Of a DNA stretch of 64,000 nt, positions 1 to 7,850 are shown in pieces (position 1 is the first letter of the stretch; the number at the start of each line of letters is the position of its first letter). A program made the translations under genes and the position numbers. The notes under the pieces were generated by a model. It did not search any database and had not been told where the DNA came from. It worked only from the letters and a program-made list of their open reading frames with translations. The stretch is from Niastella yeongjuensis (GTDB taxonomy: Bacteria > Bacteroidota > Bacteroidia > Chitinophagales > Chitinophagaceae), in the NCBI RefSeq assembly GCF_900110245.1, contig NZ_FOCZ01000001.1, positions 310,001 to 374,000 of the forward strand, given 5' to 3'.

Positions 1-1180
1 AATTGGCGGTAAGCTTTGCGACACCCTGGGCCGTAAAAACATCTTTCTGGCCGGGGCAGGCCTTTTCTTATGTACATCGCTGGGGGCCGGCCTGGCTAAC
101 AGTTTTATTATGCTCACGGCTTTCAGGGCCCTGCAGGGACTGGCCGCCGCCATGGTAATGCCGTCATGTATTTCAATTATCACCAACACATTTACCGATC
201 CTGCAGAACGAAACCGGTCGATCAGCATTCTTAGTTCGTTCGCGGCCATTGGTTCGGGTTGCGGTTTGGCCCTGGGTGGCATTGTAGCTACTTATTTGGG
301 CTGGCAATGGATCTTTTTTATCAATGTGCCTGTGATTTCCATAGCATTGATCCTGGCATCCCGTTATTTCGACAAAGACATTATCAACAACCAACAACAA
401 TTTCCCGATATAATTTCCAGCCTGTTATTAGTGCTGATCATTGTACTACTCTCTTATGTTGTGCACAACCTGCCGAACTTTTCAAAAAACTATCAGCAGC
501 TGCTGTCGTTTCTGGCAGTGATCGTAGTAGCGCTGTATATTTTCAGACGCCGCGAACGCACCCGCGAACAACCGCTGATAGATTTTTCTTTATTCCGCAG
601 TACCGGTACCATTACAGGAAATGGAATAACCGTATTATTAGGCGCTTTCTTTTTAAGTTACCTGTTCCTGCTCTCGCTCGTATTGCAACAAAACATGCAT
701 TTCAGCGCCGCACATGCCGGGTTGCTTCTCTTCCCTTTCAGCGTGTGTTCATTTTTAGTGTCGCGGTACTTAGTTCCCGCTTTATTTAAGAAACTAACCG
801 TTTTACAAACCAGCATCCTGGGCATGTGCCTCATGCTTACCGGTGCGCTGTTGTTAATGACTGCCTTGCTGTTTGGTCACAGTATGCCGCTGATCTTATT
901 ATCTATTGCCTGTGTTACCGGCAGCGGTATGTCTGTTTGTTATCCGAGCTTAACAGCGCTGGCCATACGCGACATTCCCGACAACCAACAAGGCGTTGCA
1001 GCCGGCATTTGTACTACCTCCTATTTTATTGGCGCAGGCCTGGGCCTTTCTTTACTGGCGCTGGGTATGCAATTATTAACAACTGCCACTACCGTAAACC
1101 ATGTTTCCGTTTTACTCGTTGGTTGTTTTGCTTTACCGGGAGTAGTTTGGTTATTGCTTGTTAGAAGGAAAGTCAGCTGA
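1..1180 (+). CDS. MFS drug exporter (DHA2/EmrB-QacA type), 5' end missing
   Basis: The reading frame is open from base 2, so the gene enters from outside the window and about 392 codons are visible. The first codons spell the MFS motif A (GGKLCDTLGRK) of the loop between TM2 and TM3, so only TM1-2 are missing. Many hydrophobic helices follow, with a motif-C-like stretch rich in glycine (GSGCGLALGGIVATYLGWQW) before the FFINVP signature typical of the 14-helix DHA2 family. This family uses the proton gradient to export drugs or other small amphipaths across the inner membrane. The substrate cannot be read from sequence. The gene ends with TGA, and a hairpin of 7-nt repeats separates it from the convergent TonB receptor gene. 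Confidence 0.88.
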   Translation, partial: IGGKLCDTLGRKNIFLAGAGLFLCTSLGAGLANSFIMLTAFRALQGLAAAMVMPSCISIITNTFTDPAERNRSISILSSFAAIGSGCGLALGGIVATYLGWQWIFFINVPVISIALILASRYFDKDIINNQQQFPDIISSLLLVLIIVLLSYVVHNLPNFSKNYQQLLSFLAVIVVALYIFRRRERTREQPLIDFSLFRSTGTITGNGITVLLGAFFLSYLFLLSLVLQQNMHFSAAHAGLLLFPFSVCSFLVSRYLVPALFKKLTVLQTSILGMCLMLTGALLLMTALLFGHSMPLILLSIACVTGSGMSVCYPSLTALAIRDIPDNQQGVAAGICTTSYFIGAGLGLSLLALGMQLLTTATTVNHVSVLLVGCFALPGVVWLLLVRRKVS

Positions 1181-1210
1181 CACGGGTACTCTTTCAACAC
1201 GAACAATCCG

Positions 1211-1290
1211 TTGCAGGTTACAAGGTACAGGTTTCAGGGAATTCTTTTGTTTGGCATTCCCTGAAACTTGCAACCTGAAACCTGTAACAA
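1211..1290. repeat. 7-nt periodic inverted repeat between convergent genes
   Basis: The left part reads as heptads of the type CAGGTTA, CAAGGTA, CAGGTTT, CAGGGAA and the right part as CCCTGAA, ACTTGCA, ACCTGAA, ACCTGTA. Bases 1231-1242 and 1256-1267 are perfect 12-bp inverted arms around a 13-nt loop. It lies between two convergent genes and may act as a bidirectional terminator, but there is no clean T-run. Similar heptad arrays occur near 5.4, 7.3, 8.6 and 11 kb. Confidence 0.75.
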
Positions 1291-1330
1291 TTTCCTGAAT
1301 CACGTATTCACTACTATTCCCATAATAACC

Positions 1331-4300
1331 TTAGAATGTATAACGAAGCCCCAACTGCATTTGCCAGCGCGAAGGAAGATCGGGACTGGCTGTGAAGGTT
1401 TTAGTCAAAGATGGATCGAACTGGTAAACGGGGGCATTGCCATTATAGGAAACCGACAAGGGTTGAAAATACCCTGATGTGGTAGCATATTTTACCACAC
1501 CCCAATTACTGTTCAATAAATTTCCAATGTTTACAAAGTCGATACTCAATTGCAGCGTTGATTGCCTTTTCTTTACCGGGATGATAAGGTCCTGCAGAAT
1601 ACGCAGATCAACCTGGCTTACCCAGGGATTCTCTCCGGCATATTTCTCGGTGTATCCACCGCGGCGCCCGCTGAGGTATTTATCATTATTAATAAAATTC
1701 TTAAGGGCCTGACGTTGTGCAGCGGCATTTTGAACAACGCCATTCACATCGGTCAAATCTGCAAATTGCATGTTATTGATCTCTGCATCGGTGGGCACAT
1801 ACAACAGGTCGTTTGTCGATGTTGCATCGTTGTTGATATCGCCGCCATATACATACGCAAACCGATTGCCTGAATTCCAGGAGCCAAATAAGGAAACAGT
1901 GGTCGCCCAAACTTTTGCATAGCTAAACTTCTTTGAGAAAGCCGCCACAATGCGATGTGTATTGCCATATAGTGAACGCGACAATACCGCCGTATTGGCA
2001 TTGTTCAAAATAGGATTGCGATCAAAGGCATCACTTGAGATCTCTGCAGAGATAGAGCTGGCGTCTTTTGCGATCAGGTAGTTGTAACCAACCATGGCAT
2101 AAAGGCCATTTTTAAAGAACTGTTGCGCCTGGAAGGTACCATTGAACTGATAACCCACACTGGTATTGGTAAATACATAAGCGTTAGCAGTACCCTGATC
2201 GGCTGGCAGGTATACTTTCCGCTTATCGCCCGTTCCTGAATTCAGGGTGCCGGTGGGGGTCCCCAACTTATAGTTACGCACCATCATTCCATTCACGTCT
2301 TTGGTATAGGCAAAATCAACAGTAAATATTGTTCCGAAAGGTATTTTCCAATCAGTTCCTATATTCGACCGCCAAACCTGTGGCCATTTAAAATCACGGG
2401 CAGTAACGTTGTAGAAAAAGCTGTAGGGATTACCTATGTGATTACCGAGCCATACAAATGGGAACCGGCCGGTGAATAATCCGGTACCGCCGCGCACCTG
2501 AATGGTTTTATCACCTTTTACATCCCAGTTAAATCCTAAACGGGGCGAAAACAACGGCTTCTTATCCGGCAGTTTGGTGTTGTCCACATCTTTACCCGGA
2601 CCATTGGTGACAGGCTTCCCATCTTCATTAAATAAAGTCAGGTTATCCTTATTGGGCAGAGTGGGTTCCCCCTCATCGTATTTGCCGCCAAACGTACCAT
2701 CTCCGTTCATGATGGGATTGCGGAATCTGGCATTGAAGTAAAAAGGTATATCCATACGTAAACCAAGCGTTAAGCGGAAATGATCGGCCAGCTGCCATTC
2801 ATCCTGCACATAAGCAGATGCCTGGCCCACCGTCAAATAATACCAGGTCCACTGGTCGGCAATGCCCCTGTTGCGGGCATAATTTACATAAGTATCTAAT
2901 GAATTGTCAGCATCATATTTACCGCCAACCGGTACACTATCAATAAAGTTTTTTATAGAGATGCCCGAAAATATCGTTCCGCCGTAACCGGTTAAATTAA
3001 ACGAGTTGGCAAATTTGAACGATTCAAATGAAGCACCCGCTGTGACTGTGTGGTTCTTAAAGAACATATTGAAATTGTCGGTGACCTGGAAGGCATCCTG
3101 GTTCAGGATATTATTGATTGAAAAAGGCTCATGCCCTGCAATTATATAATTGACTCCATTCTTGGTAATATTGATCACTGGGAAAGGAGTTGAGAACGGA
3201 TTGCGATTATCCCGGAATGTGGTATACACCACTCTTAATTTATTGGCATAATCGCTGCCAAAGGTTGATTTCAACTCGGCGCCAAATGATTGCAGCTTGT
3301 TCACGATCTCATACCCCGAATTCCGGAACTGGAGAGTAGTATAATCCGGACCGCGGCGACCAATGGCGCTGGGGTGCGCGGGTTTGTCTTTGCTCGCATC
3401 CAACCCATTATAAGTAAAAGACAAGCGATGTTTATCGGTAATATTCCAATCGAGTTTAACCAGCCATTTGTAGTTTGTCTGGTCTAAAGTAAAATCCTGG
3501 TAAGGACCGGTATCATAATTGTACCTGCTTTTTAAAATGCTACTCACCTGTTGCAGGTCCGTTTCCAGCACCCGGCTGGTATTTGTTTTTCCCACATTAC
3601 CCGGTGTTTGGGCTATATAAGAAGAGGCCTGGTCTTTTCGTTGCTCCGTTTCAAAACTTACAAAATAATACAGTTTATTTTTTATAACTGGTCCGCCCAG
3701 GGCAAAGCCGGCCTGTAATTGTTTCAGATCGGGCAGTACCAGTTTATTCTTTTCAATCTTTGACCCGGTTAGTGATTCATTCCGGTAAAACCCATATACG
3801 GTTCCGGTAAAATTATTGTTGCCCGATTTGGTTACGGTGTTCACCCCTGCCCCGGTAAAGCCGGCCTGGGTCACGTCGTAAGGCGCAATGTTTACCTGTA
3901 TTTGATCAATGGCATCGAGTGATATGGGTTGCGCGCCGGTTTGTCCGCCCGGCGTGGGAGCATCCAATCCAAACGGGTTATTGAACACGGCCCCATCGAG
4001 CGAAAAATTATTATATTGACCGTTACGACCGGCAAAAGAAAGTCCATTATACGTGAATGAAGCGGAAGGCGTTAACCGGATGTAATCGTCGGCCGAGCGG
4101 CTGATGGTAGGCAATGTTTTTATTAACCGGCTATTGATATTGGTAGAGGCGCCGGTTTTTTTATTGTCGAAAATAGTTCCCCGTCCGGTAACTGTTACTT
4201 TTTCCAGTTCAGCGGCTTTTTCATGCATCTGAACTTCCACAGAATTGTTTTGCCCCAGTTCCAGAAAAACATTATCGGTCACTGATGACTGATAATTGAT

Positions 4301-4552
4301 AAAACTAACCGTAACGGTATAGGGGCCGCCAACGCGCAGGTTGGGTACGGTAAAACGGCCATCGCCCTTTGTTGCCAGGGTCTGTTTAAAACCCGCATCG
4401 GGGTATTCAATAACCACCGTTGCCGATGGCAGGGGAGCCCCCTTGGGATCTTTTACAATGCCACTCAGTGTGGCGGTAGTAACCTGGGAAAATAAAGCGG
4501 GTGAGCAGAATAATAGTAGCAGCGTAAAAAAGTAGCGTGCGTCTCTTTTCAT
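1331..4552 (-). CDS. Oar-like TonB-dependent outer-membrane receptor
   Basis: The product is 1073 residues. Residues 1-22 form a signal peptide (FCSPALFSQ). Residues about 28-110 are a carboxypeptidase-regulatory-like beta-sandwich (SGIVKDPKGAPLPSATVVI). A plug domain follows at about 125-250, then a long aromatic-rich beta-barrel ending in GLRYTF with a terminal Phe, as expected for an outer-membrane barrel. Size, domain order and the SLDGAVFNNPFG plug region fit Oar-type receptors. No SusD partner follows, so the ligand is unknown and need not be a glycan. The ATG start gives a proper signal peptide. The gene converges with the MFS gene. The 345-base upstream gap holds a 7-bp palindrome but no perfect TAnnTTTG element. 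Confidence 0.92.
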   Translation of the reverse strand: MKRDARYFFTLLLLFCSPALFSQVTTATLSGIVKDPKGAPLPSATVVIEYPDAGFKQTLATKGDGRFTVPNLRVGGPYTVTVSFINYQSSVTDNVFLELGQNNSVEVQMHEKAAELEKVTVTGRGTIFDNKKTGASTNINSRLIKTLPTISRSADDYIRLTPSASFTYNGLSFAGRNGQYNNFSLDGAVFNNPFGLDAPTPGGQTGAQPISLDAIDQIQVNIAPYDVTQAGFTGAGVNTVTKSGNNNFTGTVYGFYRNESLTGSKIEKNKLVLPDLKQLQAGFALGGPVIKNKLYYFVSFETEQRKDQASSYIAQTPGNVGKTNTSRVLETDLQQVSSILKSRYNYDTGPYQDFTLDQTNYKWLVKLDWNITDKHRLSFTYNGLDASKDKPAHPSAIGRRGPDYTTLQFRNSGYEIVNKLQSFGAELKSTFGSDYANKLRVVYTTFRDNRNPFSTPFPVINITKNGVNYIIAGHEPFSINNILNQDAFQVTDNFNMFFKNHTVTAGASFESFKFANSFNLTGYGGTIFSGISIKNFIDSVPVGGKYDADNSLDTYVNYARNRGIADQWTWYYLTVGQASAYVQDEWQLADHFRLTLGLRMDIPFYFNARFRNPIMNGDGTFGGKYDEGEPTLPNKDNLTLFNEDGKPVTNGPGKDVDNTKLPDKKPLFSPRLGFNWDVKGDKTIQVRGGTGLFTGRFPFVWLGNHIGNPYSFFYNVTARDFKWPQVWRSNIGTDWKIPFGTIFTVDFAYTKDVNGMMVRNYKLGTPTGTLNSGTGDKRKVYLPADQGTANAYVFTNTSVGYQFNGTFQAQQFFKNGLYAMVGYNYLIAKDASSISAEISSDAFDRNPILNNANTAVLSRSLYGNTHRIVAAFSKKFSYAKVWATTVSLFGSWNSGNRFAYVYGGDINNDATSTNDLLYVPTDAEINNMQFADLTDVNGVVQNAAAQRQALKNFINNDKYLSGRRGGYTEKYAGENPWVSQVDLRILQDLIIPVKKRQSTLQLSIDFVNIGNLLNSNWGVVKYATTSGYFQPLSVSYNGNAPVYQFDPSLTKTFTASPDLPSRWQMQLGLRYTF

Positions 4553-4646
4553 AGCAGTTTTGTTTTGTTTATGAATACCAGTCTTGCTGTTCTCCTAGTG
4601 TTGAAGGGAAGGGATCTATGCACGGAAAAAGAGATACAGATTAATC

Positions 4647-4662
4647 AAATGCATGTGCATTT
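4647..4662. promoter_or_regulatory. Palindrome AAATGCA-TG-TGCATTT upstream of TonB receptor
   Basis: This is a perfect 7-bp inverted repeat with a 2-nt centre, about 95 bases upstream of the receptor start at 4552 and about 235 bases before the divergent gene at 4898. Its position fits an operator, but no regulator can be assigned. The rest of the 4553-4897 gap is AT-rich with no recognisable gene or clear -7 element on either strand. Confidence 0.35.
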
Positions 4663-4897
4663 TACAGAAGGGAGTTTCCGGATTTTACAAATGGAAAGAA
4701 GATCCTCATGCGCTGTTTCGTAGAACACGATCCGGATAGTTAGAATTAACAGTCTCCTAATTTAAGTAAAATAAATTGATTGTATATGTTATTTTCCTTC
4801 AGGTGAATGGCCCATTTTGATTTTCTAGCAAGGATTTTGCATATACCTACCGCCGCCCTGTAAAAACCCAGCTGGCGCCCCTTTAAAAAGTACTAAT

Positions 4898-5386
4898 ATG
4901 AAAAAGATCACCTTTTTGGTTGCCTTTATCTGCCTGGCAACTGTTTCCATGGCTCAATTAAAATCCTCTACTGTTACCTGCCCCCCTTTTGAAGTTGATA
5001 TTTTAGATGGGAAAGTGGGTGGTTTTAAACCCAATATGATCGCTGGTCAGATCAAAGCCAAATGGCCCTGCTTTACCAGCTATGTTACCGACAGCTCCAA
5101 ATGCGGTGAGGCGGTTTATTACAAAGACAAAGGCATTACCTTTTATACCGGCAGAGATTATGTGGAAATTACGGAAGGTTTCAAGGGAAAACTCAGCGTG
5201 CCTTTACTGGGCGCCCCCCGTGGCAGCCTGTTTAAAACATTGGGTAATCCTGCCATGAAAGATGGCTCCTGGGATGCCTATCAAACCAATTACGGATGCA
5301 TGATCCTGTATTTCAATAAGGCCAATAAATGCCGGATGATTCAATTCAGCACTGAAAATACCAACTCAATCAAGTTGTGTCAATAG
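4898..5386 (+). CDS. Small secreted cysteine-rich protein of unknown function
   Basis: The product is 162 residues with a clear signal peptide (MKKITFLVAFICLATVSMA, cut before QLKSS). The mature part has six cysteines (CPP, PCF, KCG, GCM, KCR, LCQ), enough for three disulfides in the periplasm or outside the cell. The remainder is rich in aromatic and glycine residues and looks like a compact beta fold. I do not recognise a family. It is a single gene, divergent from the TonB receptor and convergent with the response-regulator gene. A role in envelope or secreted functions is inferred only from the leader and cysteines. Confidence 0.75.
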   Translation: MKKITFLVAFICLATVSMAQLKSSTVTCPPFEVDILDGKVGGFKPNMIAGQIKAKWPCFTSYVTDSSKCGEAVYYKDKGITFYTGRDYVEITEGFKGKLSVPLLGAPRGSLFKTLGNPAMKDGSWDAYQTNYGCMILYFNKANKCRMIQFSTENTNSIKLCQ

Positions 5387-5396
5387 GTTAATTCAG

Positions 5397-5470
5397 AAGT
5401 AGGAAGTAAGAGGCAGGAAGTACGAAGAGCTTGTATTTTCTTTTCGCTTACCTCCTGCTTCTTACCTCAT
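5397..5470. repeat. 7-nt periodic inverted repeat, convergent-gene spacer
   Basis: Heptads of the AAGTAGG/AGGAAGT type (5397-5425) are mirrored by CTTACCT, CCTGCTT, CTTACCT (5446-5468), giving imperfect arms of about 23 nt around a 20-nt loop. The 7-nt rhythm continues past 5470 (CATTTCT, CAGACCT, CAGATTT) into the last codons of the LytTR gene. It may terminate both convergent genes. Confidence 0.7.
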
Positions 5471-5473
5471 TTC

Positions 5474-6190
5474 TCAGACCTCAGATTTCAAACTTCGTAA
5501 GAATTGCTGCTTAAAATTCCTGCCAATAGGTAAAGATATTGACTGCACATTCACTTCCTCATTATTATAGCTTACGATTTTATCAACTGAAATGATGTAC
5601 GATTTATGAATGCGTACAAACTTATTTTCCGGTAATTTCTCCTCCATATACCCAATGCGCTGATACGTGATCACGCTTTTGCCCGGCATAACTATTTTTA
5701 CATAGTCCTTGATGCTTTCAATATAAATGATCTCCTTCAAATATATTTTCACCAGCTCTTTATTCACCTTAAAATACATGTACGCTTTCCCAAATGCTTC
5801 TTCCCGGTTCTCGATGGCAGTGGGCTGTTTCAGGATATTATACTGATGGTATTTTGAAATAGACTTCAGGAACCGTTCAAACGTTACGGGTTTTACCAGG
5901 TAATCGAGTACATCCAGTTCAAACCCTTCTACTGCAAACTCGCGATATGCAGTGGTTAAAATAATCCGGGGCCTTTCCTGTAATGATTTTATCAGTTCCA
6001 GCCCATTCATGCGCGGCATTTGAATATCGAGGAATAAAATATGAACAGGGTACTTTTGAATAAATGCAAATGCCTCCAGGGCGTTACCACACTGGCCGCT
6101 TATTTCAAGATCATCCATTTTTTCAATATACGAAGCCAGCAACTCCCGGGCAGGCGGTTCGTCATCGACTATGAGACATTGTATTTTCAC
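5474..6190 (-). CDS. LytTR-family response regulator
   Basis: The product is 238 residues. Residues 1-120 are a receiver domain with the acidic pair at D9/D10, the phospho-acceptor D55 (LFLDIQMPRMNG), the TTAYREF switch region and K98-type LVKP. Residues about 135-238 are a LytTR DNA-binding domain (IIYIESIKDYVKI, FVRIHKSYIIS). The start codon is GTG, one base after the TGA of the sensor kinase gene, so the two are probably translationally coupled. The partner is the LytS-like kinase directly upstream. Direct repeats upstream of the kinase promoter are plausible binding sites. The last codons run into the 7-nt repeat array downstream. Confidence 0.95.
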   Translation of the reverse strand: MKIQCLIVDDEPPARELLASYIEKMDDLEISGQCGNALEAFAFIQKYPVHILFLDIQMPRMNGLELIKSLQERPRIILTTAYREFAVEGFELDVLDYLVKPVTFERFLKSISKYHQYNILKQPTAIENREEAFGKAYMYFKVNKELVKIYLKEIIYIESIKDYVKIVMPGKSVITYQRIGYMEEKLPENKFVRIHKSYIISVDKIVSYNNEEVNVQSISLPIGRNFKQQFLRSLKSEV

Positions 6191-6191
6191 T

Positions 6192-7232
6192 TCAGCTTTT
6201 TTTAATTTTCAGGATCGTTAAAAACGACTGGCCCTCGCTCATGCATTTAAACTCGTGGCGTTCGGGGTATATAATCTCCAAACGCTTTTTTACATTTTCA
6301 ATGCCTATCCCATTGTATACCGCATGACCGTTACAGGCGTCTGCTATGCGACTGTTCTCGATCTTTACAGTAAGCCAGTCATCCTTTACTGAAAGATCAA
6401 CCCTGATCCAGCTATTGCCCACATCATTACTAACGCCGTGTTTAAAACTGTTCTCCACCAATGGCAGGATCAATAAGGGCGGAATCGTGAACTGATCAAC
6501 CGAATCAAAACAATTCACCGCTACATCGAGCCGCTCGCCATAGCGTATTTTCTCCAGCTCAATATAATTGTGAATGTATTCCATTTCCTTGCTTACAGGA
6601 ATAAACTCCTGGCGGCTATCATACAGCATATAACTCAACAGAGATGATAACCGGTATATAAGATCAGATGTCCTGGGACTGTTTTTTAGCGACAGTGAAT
6701 AGATATTGTTGAGTGTATTGAAGATAAAGTGCGGCTGCACCTGGTTCTTTAATAATTCCAGTTGCGCTACGGCTTTATCTCGTTGCAATTCCTGGGCAAG
6801 CCGCTGTTGTTCGTACCAGGCCCGCAAAAAATAGAACATCGTATACAAAGCAACAATCAGGTAAATATTCACGCCTTCGATCAGCAGCTTGGGAAACCAC
6901 CAGTAAGAGGTGGTCTTTAATCCCTCTGGCCAGTAATGCGGATAGGTATAGAAGTAATTAAAGGCCCTGCGCGCAAGCGTGAATGCCACCACACCTACTA
7001 CAAAACCAATGCGAAAAGCAAGGATCCTTTTTTTAAGCAGGAATTTTTTTATCAACACCTGAATGGTAAACCAGGTAGCCATACCGGTAATGGGCACAAT
7101 GGCGCAGGCATTGATGAAGTAACGGCGGTATTCGCTCGACAGGGATGCCTGGCCCAGCCACTCGTACAAAAAGTAAAGCAGCCAAAACAAAACACCTAAC
7201 CTTACATTGCTTCTGTTGTAATTCATACCCAT
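6192..7232 (-). CDS. LytS-like sensor histidine kinase (His_kinase family)
   Basis: The product is 346 residues. Residues 10-140 form about four membrane helices with short loops and no large periplasmic sensor. A short coiled linker (YEQQRLAQELQRDKA) leads to the phospho-acceptor H168 in QVQPHFIFNTLNNIY, the hallmark of the LytS/YehU family. The ATPase domain follows with the N-box near N261 (LVENSFKHG) and a G-box near 311 (GIGIENVKKRLE). It should phosphorylate the LytTR regulator encoded one base downstream. The signal is unknown. A good promoter lies at 7502-7530, giving a leader of about 260 nt that includes a 7-nt repeat array. Confidence 0.93.
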   Translation of the reverse strand: MGMNYNRSNVRLGVLFWLLYFLYEWLGQASLSSEYRRYFINACAIVPITGMATWFTIQVLIKKFLLKKRILAFRIGFVVGVVAFTLARRAFNYFYTYPHYWPEGLKTTSYWWFPKLLIEGVNIYLIVALYTMFYFLRAWYEQQRLAQELQRDKAVAQLELLKNQVQPHFIFNTLNNIYSLSLKNSPRTSDLIYRLSSLLSYMLYDSRQEFIPVSKEMEYIHNYIELEKIRYGERLDVAVNCFDSVDQFTIPPLLILPLVENSFKHGVSNDVGNSWIRVDLSVKDDWLTVKIENSRIADACNGHAVYNGIGIENVKKRLEIIYPERHEFKCMSEGQSFLTILKIKKS

Positions 7233-7320
7233 AATTCTTACCTAATTTACCTTATAATCAACAAAATGCGAGGAACTCTTAGACAAACGACGAATCTGTA
7301 CCACGAACGGCAATTTAGTT

Positions 7321-7400
7321 TGGAGTTCCGGGTTCCAAGTTTAAAGTTGAAAGCTTTAGGTTGGAGGTGCCTACTCCTAAGCTGGAGTTATTGGGTCCAT
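7321..7400. repeat. Degenerate 7-nt tandem repeat in leader of the kinase gene
   Basis: The bases read with a 7-nt period: AGTTCCG, GGTTCCA, AGTTTAA, AGTTGAA, AGCTTTA, GGTTGGA, GGTGCCT, ACTCCTA, AGCTGGA. The second half partly mirrors the first. The array belongs to the same class as those near 1.2, 5.4, 8.6 and 11 kb. It lies between the predicted promoter and the start of the kinase gene. Confidence 0.6.
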
Positions 7401-7501
7401 ATGTTTTTGGGTTCTTAGTTCTTGTTTCTGCGAAGGTGTTTATTTTCTTGCTTTACCCTGCATTCGGTATCAATAAGTCAAAGATCTTTCGTATACGAAT
7501 A

Positions 7502-7530
7502 CAAAGGTAAGCCGGTTTATACGGCAACAA
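7502..7530 (-). promoter_or_regulatory. Predicted Bacteroidota promoter for the LytS/LytTR operon
   Basis: On the minus strand the sequence reads TTG (7530-7528), 18 nt, then TACCTTTG (7509-7502). This matches the Bacteroidota consensus TTG-N19-TAnnTTTG exactly at -7, with acceptable spacing. The predicted transcription start is near 7495. The four CTAT half-sites at 7551-7599 lie just upstream. Confidence 0.6.
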
Positions 7531-7550
7531 TCATCTGTACGGCTAAGATG

Positions 7551-7599
7551 ACCTATAATGATCTATGTTGCCCATTCGGGTCTATAATGGTCTATGGGT
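7551..7599. promoter_or_regulatory. Direct-repeat operator candidate upstream of LytS/LytTR promoter
   Basis: Two near-identical copies, CTATAATGATCTATG at 7553 and CTATAATGGTCTATG at 7582, lie 29 nt apart. Each holds two CTAT units 10 nt apart, about one helical turn. The array begins about 20 nt upstream of the -33 element, where an activator would bind. LytTR proteins are known to bind direct repeats, so autoregulation is a reasonable inference. Confidence 0.45.
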
Positions 7600-7670
7600 T
7601 TCTACATTGTTACGGGAAAACTGTGCGATGGCTGGGATGTCGCCGGGTTTGCGCCGGGTTTGCTGCGCAC

Positions 7671-7751
7671 TTTGTTCGGGTGTTGTTCGGACTCTCCCCG
7701 GGAATGTTCGGGCGTACGCTGGGAAAACCCGAACAAAGTCCGAACAAAGTC
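7671..7751. repeat. TTGTTCGG / CCGAACAA inverted repeat cluster
   Basis: The left side carries TTGTTCGGG and TTGTTCGGA (7672-7692) and a third degenerate TGTTCGGG near 7705. The right side carries two exact copies of CCGAACAAAGT in tandem (about 7729-7751). Together they can form a long hairpin with a GC-rich centre. It lies in the 618-base gap between the dehydrogenase terminator and the kinase operator. This is not a 7-nt array: the exact unit is 11 nt. Confidence 0.65.
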
Positions 7752-7794
7752 AACGGTAATACCGGCACAAGACCGGAGCGATACCCATTTGCAT

Positions 7795-7824
7795 AAAAAA
7801 ACCCTTCCGATTGAGTCGGAAGGG
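7795..7824 (-). terminator. Rho-independent terminator of the FAD/Fe-S dehydrogenase gene
   Basis: On the minus strand CCCTTCCGA and TCGGAAGGG form a 9-bp stem around CTCAA, followed by seven T. It lies 26 bases after the stop codon of the minus-strand gene. This is the clearest intrinsic terminator in the window. Confidence 0.92.
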
Positions 7825-7850
7825 CTGAGATATTATAAAAAGTTTGCTAT

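Noticed and set aside
1211-1290. CRISPR array or classic REP element
   Set aside because: There are no constant repeats with spacers; the 7-nt units are degenerate and adjacent.
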